This document shows positions 7,876 through 17,404 of a DNA stretch of 64,000 bases, piece after piece (position 1 is the stretch's first letter; every line of letters begins with the position of its first letter). Both the position numbers and the translations under genes were made by a program. The stretch covers positions 62,001 to 126,000 of the forward strand of contig JAYQSI010000019.1 of NCBI GenBank assembly GCA_038146785.1, in the 5' to 3' direction. The notes beneath the pieces are model-generated. The model saw nothing but the letters and a program-made list of their open reading frames with translations, did not search any database and was not told the origin of the DNA. The stretch comes from VMDJ01 sp038146785 (GTDB lineage Bacteria > Pseudomonadota > Gammaproteobacteria > Chromatiales > Chromatiaceae).

Positions 7876-10131
7876 ATGTCACAAGAAATCCGCTATAGCG
7901 ATGACGGCACCGAAAGCTTGCCGCTCAGCGAATTCACTGAAAAAGCCTATCTCGATTATTCCATGTACGTCATTTTGGACCGTGCGCTGCCATTCATTGG
8001 TGACGGTCTAAAGCCTGTACAGCGCCGCATCGTCTATGCGATGTCCGAATTGGGATTATCAGCTGCCGCGAAGTACAAAAAATCGGCGCGTACAGTCGGT
8101 GACGTGTTGGGTAAATTCCACCCGCACGGTGACTCTGCCTGTTATGAGGCGATGGTGCTGATGGCGCAGCCATTCTCCTATCGCTATCCGCTGATTGATG
8201 GTCAAGGTAACTGGGGTTCGCCGGATGATCCTAAGTCATTTGCGGCAATGCGTTACACCGAAGCGAAGCTGACTGCTTATTCTCAGGTGCTGTTATCTGA
8301 ATTGGGCCAGGGCACTGTCAGCTGGCAGCCAAACTTTGATGGCACCTTGAATGAGCCAAAAACACTCCCAGCTCGTCTGCCGAATATCCTGCTTAACGGC
8401 GGTACTGGTATTGCAGTCGGTATGGCAACGGATATCCCTCCGCATAATCTGCGTGAGGTTGCTGCAGCCTGTATTCATCTTATCGATGAGCCGAAAGCGA
8501 CAGTTCAAGATCTTTGTAAGCACGTTAAAGGACCAGACTTCCCGTCAGATGCTGAGATCATTTCATCACCGGCTGATCTGCAGTCGATATATGAAACCGG
8601 AAACGGTTCTATCCGTGTGCGTGCGAAGTGGGAAAAAGAAAACGGCAATATCGTATTAACCGGTTTGCCTTATCAGGTTTCAGGCTCAAAAGTCCTTGAG
8701 CAGATCGCTGCACAGATGAATGCGAAGAAGCTGCCGTGGGTTGAAGATCTACGTGATGAATCCGATCACGAAAATCCGATTCGTTTAGTGATTGTGCCGC
8801 GCTCTAACCGTGTAGATGTTGAGCGTGTGATGTTGCACTTGTGTGCGATTACTGATCTTGAGCGTACCTATCGTGTGAATCTCAACATGATTGGTTTAGA
8901 TGGTCGTCCTGAAGTCAAAGATCTGCGTAAATTGCTTAAAGAGTGGATTAGTTTCCGCCTTGATACGGTGCGCAAGCGTCTTGAATATCGCTTAGAAAAA
9001 GTTAACAAGCGTTTGCATTTGCTCGATGGCTTGTTGGTAGCGTTCTTAAATCTCGATGAAGTGATTCACATCATTCGTACTGAGGATGAGCCGAAAGCGG
9101 TCTTGATGAAGCGCTTTAAGCTGACCGAGATGCAAGCGGACTACATCTTAGATACCAAGTTGCGCCAGTTAGCTCGTCTTGAAGAGATGAAAATCCGTGA
9201 TGAGCAGAAGGCTTTAGATGCAGAGCGTAAAGATCTCGAAAAGACGCTAGGTTCACAAGCTCGTATGAAGACCTTGGTGAAGAAAGAGATCACTGCGGAT
9301 GCAAAAGAGTTTGGTGATGACCGTCGTTCAGTGATTGTTCAGCGTGAAGCAGCCGAAGCAATGGATGAGACCGAGTTGACGCCTAGTGAGCCAGTGACGG
9401 TTGTCTTATCGCAGAAAGGTTGGGTGCGTGCGGCAAAAGGTCACGACATGAATCCAGCTGAACTCGGTGGCTATAAAGCGGGGGATGGCTTCCAGCATGC
9501 GGTTCGCTTGCGCAGTAATCAGCAAGCGACCTTCTTAGATAGTACAGGTCGAAGTTATTCGCTCTCAGCACATACCTTGCCATCTGCGCGAGGTCAGGGT
9601 GAGCCGCTGACAGGTCGTTTTAATCCGCCAGCAGGCGCAAGCTTTGTGGCGAGCTTAGGTGGTGATTTAGAAGCTTGGTGGTTGTTAGCGTCAGATGCAG
9701 GTTACGGTTTCCGCGTTCAAGCGAAAGATCTTGTGGCAAATAAAAAAGCCGGTAAAACCGCGTTGAGCTTACCTAAAGGTGCGCAAGTGGTACTGCCTTG
9801 CATGGTTGAAGATGCGGATAACGCACGTGTGGTTGCAGTGACTAAGCAGGGCCGTATGTTAGTCATTCCGGCAAATGACTTGCCAGCCATGTCGCGCGGC
9901 AAGGGTAATAAGATCATTGGCATCCCGGGTAAAGATGTTGAATCGCGCGAAGATCATTTGGTGGGTGTTTTGGCGGTTCCAGCAAATGGCAAAGTCCGTT
10001 TGAACTCGGGTAAGCGTCATTTGTCACTCAAGGCATCCGATCTCAATGCTTATGAGGGTGAGCGTGGTCGTCGCGGTAATAAATTACCTCGTGGTTTCCA
10101 AAAGGTTGATTCCATCGAACTGGAAGATTGA
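7876..10131 (+). CDS. parC: DNA topoisomerase IV subunit A
   Basis: 751 residues, standard length for ParC. The breakage-reunion domain starts with YLDYSMYVILDRALP, carries VQRRI and GKFHPHGDSACYEAM (the quinolone-resistance region, with the usual Ser-to-other position reading D-S-A), and the catalytic tyrosine in FAAMRYTEAKL. A coiled-coil tower (about residues 350-480) is followed by a beta-pinwheel C-terminal domain ending in RRGNKLPRGF. Works with ParE to unlink chromosomes. Separated from parE by the amidohydrolase and cytochrome genes. Confidence 0.97.
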   Translation: MSQEIRYSDDGTESLPLSEFTEKAYLDYSMYVILDRALPFIGDGLKPVQRRIVYAMSELGLSAAAKYKKSARTVGDVLGKFHPHGDSACYEAMVLMAQPFSYRYPLIDGQGNWGSPDDPKSFAAMRYTEAKLTAYSQVLLSELGQGTVSWQPNFDGTLNEPKTLPARLPNILLNGGTGIAVGMATDIPPHNLREVAAACIHLIDEPKATVQDLCKHVKGPDFPSDAEIISSPADLQSIYETGNGSIRVRAKWEKENGNIVLTGLPYQVSGSKVLEQIAAQMNAKKLPWVEDLRDESDHENPIRLVIVPRSNRVDVERVMLHLCAITDLERTYRVNLNMIGLDGRPEVKDLRKLLKEWISFRLDTVRKRLEYRLEKVNKRLHLLDGLLVAFLNLDEVIHIIRTEDEPKAVLMKRFKLTEMQADYILDTKLRQLARLEEMKIRDEQKALDAERKDLEKTLGSQARMKTLVKKEITADAKEFGDDRRSVIVQREAAEAMDETELTPSEPVTVVLSQKGWVRAAKGHDMNPAELGGYKAGDGFQHAVRLRSNQQATFLDSTGRSYSLSAHTLPSARGQGEPLTGRFNPPAGASFVASLGGDLEAWWLLASDAGYGFRVQAKDLVANKKAGKTALSLPKGAQVVLPCMVEDADNARVVAVTKQGRMLVIPANDLPAMSRGKGNKIIGIPGKDVESREDHLVGVLAVPANGKVRLNSGKRHLSLKASDLNAYEGERGRRGNKLPRGFQKVDSIELED

Positions 10132-10149
10132 GGCGAGCTAGGCGATTAG

Positions 10150-12552
10150 ATGCTGTTTAAACGAAAGCCTAGCCGCAAAAAAGTCACCCGTAAGAAAAAG
10201 ACGGTGCGTAAAAAGGCGAGAACCACTAAATCATCTCGTTCTAAAACGAAACGCTCGCCAAAGCGTCAAGTAGGGCGATTGCGTCGTTGGTGGCGCGGCT
10301 TGCTTGCCGTTGGCTTACTCGGTCTGTTGCTGACCTTTGCCTATTCCATTCATTTAAGTCAAAGCGTTCGTGTTGCGTTTGATGGAAAACGTTGGTCGAT
10401 TCCTGCACGTGTGTTTGCTCGTCCACTTGAGCTCTATGTTGGCGCGCAAATCAGTGATGAGCAATTACGCTATGAATTAGGTTTACTGGGTTACCGCGCC
10501 GTTTCTTCGGTATCTGATAATGCGCAATGGTCTGAGAGCAATGGCGTGTATCAGATTGCTTCACGTGCGTTTGAGTTCTGGGATGGACCTCAATGGGGTC
10601 AGAAGCTACGTGTGGTGCTGCGAAATGACCAAGTAGTTGAGTTGGATGAGGTTGGCTCACGTAAGCCATTAGATATTGTCCGCCTAGAGGCGCCATCCAT
10701 TGGCAGTATTTATCCTGCACACCGTGAAGATCGCATCTTAGTGCGGCGCTCTGAGATTCCTGATCATCTGGTTGCTGCTTTGTTGGCGGTTGAAGATCGT
10801 CGCTTCTATGAGCATTGGGGTATTGATCCGCGTGGTCTTGCGCGAGCGATGTTTAACAACTTGCGCGCAGGTCGTGTGGTGCAGGGTGGCAGTACCTTAA
10901 CGCAGCAGTTAGTGAAAAACTTTTTACTTAGCTCTGAGCGATCGATTACTCGTAAAGTTAACGAAGCCCTAATGGCTTTCATTGTTGAGTCGCGTTATAG
11001 CAAAGATGAAATTTTAGAAGCCTATGCCAATGAGATTTTCTTAGGGCAAGATCGTGAGCGTTCAATCCATGGCTTTGGTTTAGCGGCGCAATTTTATTTT
11101 AACCGCCCATTACATGAGCTACGTCTGCATGAGACCGCGTTGCTGGTTGGTATGGTGAAAGGCGCCTCCTATTACAATCCACGTCGTAATCCGGAGCGCG
11201 CTAAAACACGCCGTAATATTGTTCTGACCGCAATGGCGGATCAGCAATACATCACCCAAGAGCAAGCAGAAAGAGCAAAGAAAGCACCTTTAGGTGTCAC
11301 TAAGCAAGGCAAGGTAAAGGATCACCGTTATCCAGCCTTTATACAGATGGTGCGTGATCAGCTACGTCGTGATTATCACGATGAAGACCTTACCTCTGAG
11401 GGTCTGCGGATCTTCACCACCTTAGATCCATGGGCGCAACGTCAAGCAAGCGTTTCAGCTAATGAGCAACTCAGTCTGATTGAGTCACAGCGTAAGATCA
11501 AAAAAGGCACGCTGGAGATGGCGATGGTGATGGTGTCACCGCAAGGCGGTGAGGTGAGAGCCTTGCTCGGATCGCGCAACCCAAGTTCGGCAGGTTTTAA
11601 TCGTGCGTTGTTAGCTCAGCGCCCGATTGGTTCTTTGGTGAAGCCAGCGGTTTATCTCACCGCGTTGGCTCAGCCGGGGCGTTACTCATTGAGCACCATG
11701 CTGAATGACAAAGCAGTGGATATCAAAATGCCAAACGGATCGCGTTGGCAGCCAAAAAACTACGATAAAAAAGAATACGGCAATGTTCCCTTGTATCAGG
11801 GATTGATGCGTTCGCTAAACCTCTCAACGGTTGATCTTGGCTTAAGTGTTGGCCTTGAGAATGTAGTCGAGATGGTTGAGAAGCTAGGTATCACTGAAGA
11901 TAAAGCGCAGCCTTATCCTTCTTTACTTTTGGGTGCAGTCTCTTTGTCGCCTGTTGAAGTCGCGCAGATGTATCAGACGATCGCGGCTGGTGGTTATCGA
12001 GCCCCTTTGCGTGCGATCCGTGAGGTGCTTGATGCCAAGAATCAGCCATTGCAACGATATGGCCTTGAGGTAACGCAAGTTGTCGATAATAAGCCGGTGT
12101 TTGTCCTCGAGTCAGCGATGAAGCAGGTCGTCGATCGAGGTACGGCACGCGGACTGAAACGTTACCTAGGTGAGAATCCAAACCTAGCGGGTAAGACCGG
12201 CACCACAGATGACCTTCGTGATAGCTGGTATGCCGGATTTGGGGGTGACCATGTTGCCGTCGTTTGGGTAGGGCGAGATGACAATAAGCCAACCGGTTTA
12301 ACGGGCTCCTCTGGCGCGTTGCCGATTTACGGGCAAACACTGCGTCGTTTAGGTTACTCGCCGCTCATGCAAGAGCCGCCGAGTGGTGTGAGTTATGAAT
12401 GGGTGGATGAGTCAGCCGATCTTCGTGCGGGGCCTAATTGCTCAGAATCGATTCGATTACCCTTTATTCAGGGTAGTGAGCCAAAGCGCTCTCGTGCCTG
12501 TGCCGGTGGTGGCTCTTCACGCTCAGGTTTACTGGATCGTTTATTCAATTAA
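10150..12552 (+). CDS. mrcB: Penicillin-binding protein 1B, bifunctional transglycosylase/transpeptidase
   Basis: 800 residues. A very basic cytoplasmic tail (about 45 residues rich in K/R), one membrane segment (about 48-68), a UB2H-like region, then the GT51 glycosyltransferase with the EDRRFYEHWGID and GGSTLTQQLVKN motifs. The transpeptidase has the SxxK nucleophile in PIGSLVKP, SxN as RSLNLST, and KTGTTDDLRDSW. It polymerises and cross-links peptidoglycan in the periplasm. A TPR lipoprotein gene follows, as in Pseudomonas-type loci. Start ATG at 10150 lacks a strong ribosome site. Confidence 0.95.
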   Translation: MLFKRKPSRKKVTRKKKTVRKKARTTKSSRSKTKRSPKRQVGRLRRWWRGLLAVGLLGLLLTFAYSIHLSQSVRVAFDGKRWSIPARVFARPLELYVGAQISDEQLRYELGLLGYRAVSSVSDNAQWSESNGVYQIASRAFEFWDGPQWGQKLRVVLRNDQVVELDEVGSRKPLDIVRLEAPSIGSIYPAHREDRILVRRSEIPDHLVAALLAVEDRRFYEHWGIDPRGLARAMFNNLRAGRVVQGGSTLTQQLVKNFLLSSERSITRKVNEALMAFIVESRYSKDEILEAYANEIFLGQDRERSIHGFGLAAQFYFNRPLHELRLHETALLVGMVKGASYYNPRRNPERAKTRRNIVLTAMADQQYITQEQAERAKKAPLGVTKQGKVKDHRYPAFIQMVRDQLRRDYHDEDLTSEGLRIFTTLDPWAQRQASVSANEQLSLIESQRKIKKGTLEMAMVMVSPQGGEVRALLGSRNPSSAGFNRALLAQRPIGSLVKPAVYLTALAQPGRYSLSTMLNDKAVDIKMPNGSRWQPKNYDKKEYGNVPLYQGLMRSLNLSTVDLGLSVGLENVVEMVEKLGITEDKAQPYPSLLLGAVSLSPVEVAQMYQTIAAGGYRAPLRAIREVLDAKNQPLQRYGLEVTQVVDNKPVFVLESAMKQVVDRGTARGLKRYLGENPNLAGKTGTTDDLRDSWYAGFGGDHVAVVWVGRDDNKPTGLTGSSGALPIYGQTLRRLGYSPLMQEPPSGVSYEWVDESADLRAGPNCSESIRLPFIQGSEPKRSRACAGGGSSRSGLLDRLFN

Positions 12553-12607
12553 GCAGATTCGGGTATTTGGCATGGGAAAAGCGCTCTAAGCTGCATACAA
12601 TGCCTGA

Positions 12608-13131
12608 ATGAGTTTTTTCAAAGCCATTTTCACTTTTAGTCTTATTAGCATTTTTTCATCGATGCTAAGTGGTTGTTTTAGCTCTGTAAAAGGTCCCGCA
12701 CCGGTTGAAATTCGTGGTGACCAGCCAGCGCGTGTTTACCCTAGTCGAAAGTCTGATTTGAAAGTGCAGCCACTAGAGCGTCCAACCGGTGTGGCTATTG
12801 CTAAAGCACAGCCCAATCGAGCAGTAGAAGTCTTAGTCCGCCGAGCAGATGATCAAAAGCGAGATGGCGATCTCATGGGTGCCTCAGCCAGTCTTGAACG
12901 CGGTTTACGTATCGCGCCCAATGAGCCTGTTTTGTGGAATCGTTTAGCGGCGGTTCGCTTGATCAAAAGCGTTTCTCTCAAGTAGAGCAGTTGGCGAAGA
13001 AGTCGAATGATCTTAATCCCTCATCGCGTTTACGTGCAGATAATTGGGATTTGATTGCTAATGCACGCGAAGCTTTAGGTGATAAGCGTGGAGCACAAGC
13101 GGCGCGATCTAAAGCCACCACCATTCAATAA
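12608..13131 (+). pseudogene. TPR-type lipoprotein, split by a frameshift
   Basis: The first frame (12608 to about 12968) encodes a lipoprotein signal with lipobox LSGC, a linker and a TPR-like helix pair (GDLMGASASLERGLRIAPNEPVLWNRLAAVRL). It then runs out of frame to a stop at 12985. The second frame continues the same repeat as LDQKRFSQVEQLAKKSNDLNP and ends at 13131. Adding one G in the CGCTTGATC run (about 12958-12966) restores a single protein of roughly 175 residues. TPR lipoproteins next to mrcB are common in this group and may tether envelope partners. Either a real -1 mutation or a sequencing error; the latter is more likely given the other breaks in this window. Confidence 0.75.
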
Positions 13132-13146
13132 AATTTAGGAAGTAGT

Positions 13147-13425
13147 ATGTCGATTAATTTATCAAACGAACTGATTGGTGATCTGCAAGATGCGGTGCTT
13201 AAGCAGGTGCCTAACGCTGATACAGGCGTGGTGTTACAGCATTTAGCTGCGGTGATCGGTTTTGCGCTAGGTCATGAGCCGATCTCTAAACAAGATAAAG
13301 ATGCTTTTTTGGCGGAGCTCAGCGCGTTTGCTGCGCATGTCTGCAGTGATATCCATAGCAAGACACAAGAACAGCCTGCAACCCCACCGGCAGGTGATGC
13401 ATTCGGTATTTGGGAACCGAAATAA
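13147..13425 (+). CDS. Small conserved-looking hypothetical protein
   Basis: 92 residues with a strong ribosome site (TTTAGGAAG). Predicted helical N-terminal two-thirds, then a Pro/Ala-rich linker and a C-terminal FGIWEPK. No signal peptide or known catalytic motif. It lies between the TPR lipoprotein and the helicase gene with short gaps, so probably belongs to the same transcript. I do not recognise a function. Confidence 0.6.
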   Translation: MSINLSNELIGDLQDAVLKQVPNADTGVVLQHLAAVIGFALGHEPISKQDKDAFLAELSAFAAHVCSDIHSKTQEQPATPPAGDAFGIWEPK

Positions 13426-13442
13426 GCGACTGAACTGACTTT

Positions 13443-15362
13443 ATGTTGTCTCCGATACTTGAGGTGCTCGGACCGGATGGTGTGCTTGCCAAAACGGTTG
13501 AGGGTTATGCTGTCCGTGATCAGCAGTTGGAGATGGCTGAAGCGGTTGATGAGGCTATTGCAGACGGTAAAAATCTCATCGCGGAAGCTGGCACGGGTAC
13601 AGGTAAAACCTTTGCCTACTTAGTACCTGCATTGCTGTCGCAACGTAAAACCATCATCTCGACCGGTACCCGTAATCTGCAAGATCAGCTGTTTTTACGT
13701 GATCTGCCGCGTCTGCGTGATGCAATGGCAAGTTCGGTCAAAGTCTCTTTGCTCAAAGGGCGGTCCAATTATCTTTGTATTCATCGCATGGAAAACGCCA
13801 TGCATGATGCACGTGGTCACAGCAAAGAGATGCTCGCGTGGTTATTAGCTGTACGCGATTGGTCGCAGACCACACAGCGTGGCGATATCGCTGAGCTAGT
13901 CGATGTACCTGAAGATGCACAGATCTGGCCATTAGTGACTTCAACGACAGATAACTGCTTGGGGCAAGACTGTCCTTCATACAGTAAATGTCATTTGGTG
14001 GAAGCACGTCGTCAGGCACAAGAAGCCGATGTGGTTGTGGTGAATCATCATTTGCTGTGCGCCGACTTTGCAATTCGTGACACGGGTTTTGGTGAGCTAC
14101 TGCCAGCGGCTGATGTTTTTATTATTGATGAAGCGCATCAGTTACCTGAAGTCGCTAGTAACTTCTTCGGAACCGTGTTGAGTTCACGCCAGCTCATGGA
14201 GCTCGTCACAGATACAACGACCGAGTATCACCGTGACATTGGTGATCTACCGAAGATCCTCGATCAACTCGAAAAACTGAAAAAGTCTTTTCTAGATCTT
14301 CGTTTGGCGTTTGGCACAACGCAGCGTCGAGAAGCGTGGATCGTGATTGAGGATGACAACAAGATCCAAGACGCGTTTGATCAGGCTGAGGTTGAGTTAG
14401 ATGTTCTCAAGGGCATGCTTGAGGTCATCAAAGGGCGTAGTAAGGGCATTGATGCTTGCTTGGCGCGTTGTGAAACAACCCTTGAGGTCATCACTAAGCT
14501 TCGTCAGCCGGAAGAGCCTGATGAAGTGATTCGTTGGTTTGAAGTCTTTGGGCAAAGTGTTCGTTGGAATAGCACACCGATCGATATCGCTAAATTATTC
14601 GGTAGTCAGGTTTCTGCCCATGGCCAAAGCTGGGTCTTCACGTCGGCAACGCTCGCGGTGGGCGATAGTTTCGATCACTTTCAGCGTCAGCTAGGTATCT
14701 TCGAAAGTAATACCGGTCGTTGGGATAGCCCCTTTGATTATGCGCAGCAAGCGCTTTGGTATGTGCCTAAAGATATGCCTCAGCCCTCTGAGCGTGATTA
14801 TGGCAAAGCGGTGCTTGAGCAAATGTTGCCATTGGTTAAAGCCAGTCGCGGTCGCGCTTTCTTGCTCTTTACCAGTCATCGAGCGATGAATGAAGCGGCT
14901 GACTGGTTGGATGAGCAAGGGCTTGAGTATCCGTTATTGGTGCAAGGTGATGCGCCAAAAGCAGAATTACTGAATAAATTTGTTGAGCACGGCAATGCCA
15001 TCTTGTTGGGGACGTATAGCTTCTGGGAAGGTGTGGATGTTCGCGGCGATGCCTTATCGTTGGTGGTGATTGATAAGCTGCCGTTTGCATCACCGGGTGA
15101 TCCTGTTCTGCAAGCGCGGCTTGATGCGATTAAGGCACGTGGCGGTAATCCCTTTATGCAATATCAGGTGCCGCAAGCAGCGATTGCGCTCAAGCAAGGT
15201 GCGGGTCGTTTGATACGGGATGTCACTGATCGTGGTGTGTTTGTGTTGTGTGATCCACGCTTATTGAAGAAATCTTACGGCTATACATTTTTAGGTGCGA
15301 TGCCCGAGTTTGCGAGAACGCGTGATATCAACGACGCGCTAGCTTTTTTCGATAATCACTAA
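13443..15362 (+). CDS. DinG/YoaA-type ATP-dependent iron-sulfur helicase
   Basis: 639 residues, closer to YoaA (~636) than to DinG (~716). XPD-like superfamily 2 helicase: Walker A in AEAGTGTGKTFAYLVPAL (about residues 41-58), DEAH box in IIDEAHQLPEV, a cysteine cluster including CLGQDCPSYSKC and an upstream C in SNYLC as ligands of the 4Fe-4S cluster, and C-terminal motifs LLGTYSFWEGVDV and QGAGRLIRD. It unwinds DNA 5'-3' in repair of stalled replication. Its TAA stop overlaps the stop of the convergent MinC-like gene by 4 bases. Confidence 0.9.
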   Translation: MLSPILEVLGPDGVLAKTVEGYAVRDQQLEMAEAVDEAIADGKNLIAEAGTGTGKTFAYLVPALLSQRKTIISTGTRNLQDQLFLRDLPRLRDAMASSVKVSLLKGRSNYLCIHRMENAMHDARGHSKEMLAWLLAVRDWSQTTQRGDIAELVDVPEDAQIWPLVTSTTDNCLGQDCPSYSKCHLVEARRQAQEADVVVVNHHLLCADFAIRDTGFGELLPAADVFIIDEAHQLPEVASNFFGTVLSSRQLMELVTDTTTEYHRDIGDLPKILDQLEKLKKSFLDLRLAFGTTQRREAWIVIEDDNKIQDAFDQAEVELDVLKGMLEVIKGRSKGIDACLARCETTLEVITKLRQPEEPDEVIRWFEVFGQSVRWNSTPIDIAKLFGSQVSAHGQSWVFTSATLAVGDSFDHFQRQLGIFESNTGRWDSPFDYAQQALWYVPKDMPQPSERDYGKAVLEQMLPLVKASRGRAFLLFTSHRAMNEAADWLDEQGLEYPLLVQGDAPKAELLNKFVEHGNAILLGTYSFWEGVDVRGDALSLVVIDKLPFASPGDPVLQARLDAIKARGGNPFMQYQVPQAAIALKQGAGRLIRDVTDRGVFVLCDPRLLKKSYGYTFLGAMPEFARTRDINDALAFFDNH

Positions 15363-15670
15363 CGTTTTTTGCGCGGCATAACCGCAAGCTCAAGTAAGCG
15401 TGCGGTGACGAGCTGCTCTTTATTTGCGCCAGAGACGGCAACCGGATGCATTCCACGAGCACGCAAGGTGCCAATAATCAGCGCTAAATCATCCGTCCCA
15501 AGTTCACTCGGGTAGGCGCTCAGGTCAATCACAAGAGGTGAAAGCGTCAGTAGCTCACCTAGCTTGGCGTGCTGCTCATCAAGATAGGCCTCGATGGCAT
15601 GGATATTGTTATCACGCAGCACCAGGGTGGGTAGGTCATAAGCGTTAGCGGTCAGGGTAGATTGAGTCAT
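15359..15670 (-). CDS. Stand-alone MinC N-terminal-domain protein
   Basis: 103 residues that look like only the N-terminal domain of the division inhibitor MinC: LPTLVLRDNNIHAIEAYLDE, then SPLVIDLSAYPS and LIIGTLRARGMHPVAVSG in the expected order. The C-terminal beta-helix that binds MinD and dimerises is absent: the frame ends at MPRKKR and the downstream DNA is the end of the helicase gene. No minD or minE is adjacent. In MinC the N-domain is the part that antagonises FtsZ, so this could be a Min-independent FtsZ modulator or a relic. Tail-to-tail 4-base overlap with the helicase gene. Confidence 0.65.
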   Translation of the reverse strand: MTQSTLTANAYDLPTLVLRDNNIHAIEAYLDEQHAKLGELLTLSPLVIDLSAYPSELGTDDLALIIGTLRARGMHPVAVSGANKEQLVTARLLELAVMPRKKR

Positions 15671-15753
15671 ATCGGTACGCGTAAAAGTTTTATCTATTGT
15701 AAGCCTTAGCTTTTCTCAGGTCAGTTCATCTTTGCACGCGTTACAATGCTTAC

Positions 15754-16440
15754 ATGAAATTATTAGCAATCGACACGACAGAATCTGGCTGTTCAGCTGC
15801 GCTGCATATCGAGGGTGAGAACCACGGTATCTTTGAGCTTGCGCCGCGTAAGCATTCGGAGCTGATTTTGCCGATGATCGATCGTGTTTTATCCGATTCT
15901 GGCATTAGCCAAAGCCAGCTTGATGCGGTGGCATTTTGTCGTGGCCCAGGGTCTTTTACCGGTGTCCGGATTGCCGCTTCTGTTGCTCAAGGTTTAGCCG
16001 TTGCGCAGGATTTGCCGATCGTGGCTATCTCCAGCCTGACGGCATTGGCGCAAGGATGTTATCGCCGTTTAGGTAAAACACAGGTGTTGGCCGGTCTTGA
16101 TGCGCGTATGTCTGAGGTTTATTGGTCTGCATGTGAGCTGCGCGAAGGCGTGATGCAAGCGATCGATAATGAAGTTGTAGCGCGCATCGAAAATCTTGCA
16201 CCAATCCAAGGTGATCAATGGTGGGGTGTGGGTTCTGCTTGGGATGAGTTTGAGTCCGAGCTGCATGCCCAATTTGCAGATCAAGTTCAGGGTGTTGAGA
16301 AGGGTCAAACTATCGATGCGCTCGATGTGGCGGCACTAGCAGCTGTGGCTTATGCAAAAGGTGAAACTGTCTCGATTGATCAGGCGGTGCCGATTTATCT
16401 TCGTGATGATGTGGCGGCTAAGCCCAAGGCTAAGCGTTAA
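15754..16440 (+). CDS. tsaB: tRNA threonylcarbamoyladenosine biosynthesis protein TsaB
   Basis: 228 residues of the ASKHA fold. The opening LLAIDTTESGCSAAL and the segment FCRGPGSFTGVRIAASVAQG are signatures of TsaB, the scaffold that pairs with TsaD in making t6A on ANN-decoding tRNAs. The partner tsaE lies at 35152 in this window. The stop overlaps the convergent CobW gene by 11 bases. Confidence 0.95.
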   Translation: MKLLAIDTTESGCSAALHIEGENHGIFELAPRKHSELILPMIDRVLSDSGISQSQLDAVAFCRGPGSFTGVRIAASVAQGLAVAQDLPIVAISSLTALAQGCYRRLGKTQVLAGLDARMSEVYWSACELREGVMQAIDNEVVARIENLAPIQGDQWWGVGSAWDEFESELHAQFADQVQGVEKGQTIDALDVAALAAVAYAKGETVSIDQAVPIYLRDDVAAKPKAKR

Positions 16441-17398
16441 TCAAACACGCCTTAAGCGCATCTTCAATCGATGCTCTATCGAGTGGTTGACTATCGATCA
16501 GTTGTAGACCGGATACCTCAGTTTCATCGATAACATCAATCGCTTTTTCTGAGGCGGTGGCGTTAATGCTCCAGTTGCCGGACTGTGTTTTAAGCACGCC
16601 TTTTATGCGTTCTATCGGTAAGTTATCTAAGAACGCCCGAAGTCTTTGCTCATCAAAGACATGCTCACTGCTAATCCGAAAACCTAAGCGGTAGTAGTTA
16701 TCAGTAAAGCCCTCAAAGGCGGTCCAATCTGAAGTGATCGGGGCTTCTTGTTTAGCCTCTTGGCTGAGTAGGAAAGCATGCGCCTCAGGAAACTGCGCTT
16801 GTCGCTCTGTGGCGCCCAGTGATAACAGTGCGATATCAATCTGTCCTTGAGTGGCTAGAGCAATGTGTTGTTTTGCGGGCTTTAGTCCAGCCATGTACTC
16901 AAGCAGGTTATCTTCATCATGCGCTGAATATTGATCCGCTTTGTTGGCGATCACGATGTCGGCGAGATGGATCTGATCGACAAAGGTTTGATGTTCGCGA
17001 TGACGCTGTGAGCTTAGGTGGCGCGCATCAACAACACATAGCGTGGCTTGAATATCGATGATGGATGAATAGAGCGGGGTGCGCAGGGTGCTTAAGATTT
17101 GCGCGGGATGACCTAAGCCACTGGGTTCGATCAAAATGCGCTGCGGACGATATTGGCGAATCAGTTTATTCAGACCCACTGCAAATGCAGGGGCGCTAAC
17201 GCAGCAGAGACAGCCGCCAGCGACTTCTTCAATCGCTACACCATCTTCATCGAGTAGTGCGCCATCAATACCGACCTCGCCAAACTCATTAACCAGTACT
17301 GCCCATGTTTCGTCTTTCGGGTGCTCTTTAAGCAGATGACGAATCAGGGTGGTTTTACCCACCCCTAAAAAGCCGGTAATGAGGTTGACGGCAATCAT
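16430..17398 (-). CDS. CobW/YjiA-family GTPase (metal chaperone type)
   Basis: 322 residues. The P-loop GFLGVGKTTLIRHLL at the N-terminus, the metal-binding CLCC motif in GGCLCCVS (about residues 61-68), IANKADQ for guanine specificity, and a C-terminal CobW_C domain (RLGFRISSEHVFDEQRLRAFL). Members move zinc or cobalt to client proteins; which metal is used cannot be told here. No zinc-uptake-regulator box is evident upstream. It starts 6 bases beyond the end of the motor-B gene (stop 17405), so it is probably transcribed from the same leftward operon. Confidence 0.9.
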   Translation of the reverse strand: MIAVNLITGFLGVGKTTLIRHLLKEHPKDETWAVLVNEFGEVGIDGALLDEDGVAIEEVAGGCLCCVSAPAFAVGLNKLIRQYRPQRILIEPSGLGHPAQILSTLRTPLYSSIIDIQATLCVVDARHLSSQRHREHQTFVDQIHLADIVIANKADQYSAHDEDNLLEYMAGLKPAKQHIALATQGQIDIALLSLGATERQAQFPEAHAFLLSQEAKQEAPITSDWTAFEGFTDNYYRLGFRISSEHVFDEQRLRAFLDNLPIERIKGVLKTQSGNWSINATASEKAIDVIDETEVSGLQLIDSQPLDRASIEDALKACLINA

Positions 17399-17404
17399 CG
17401 AAGC

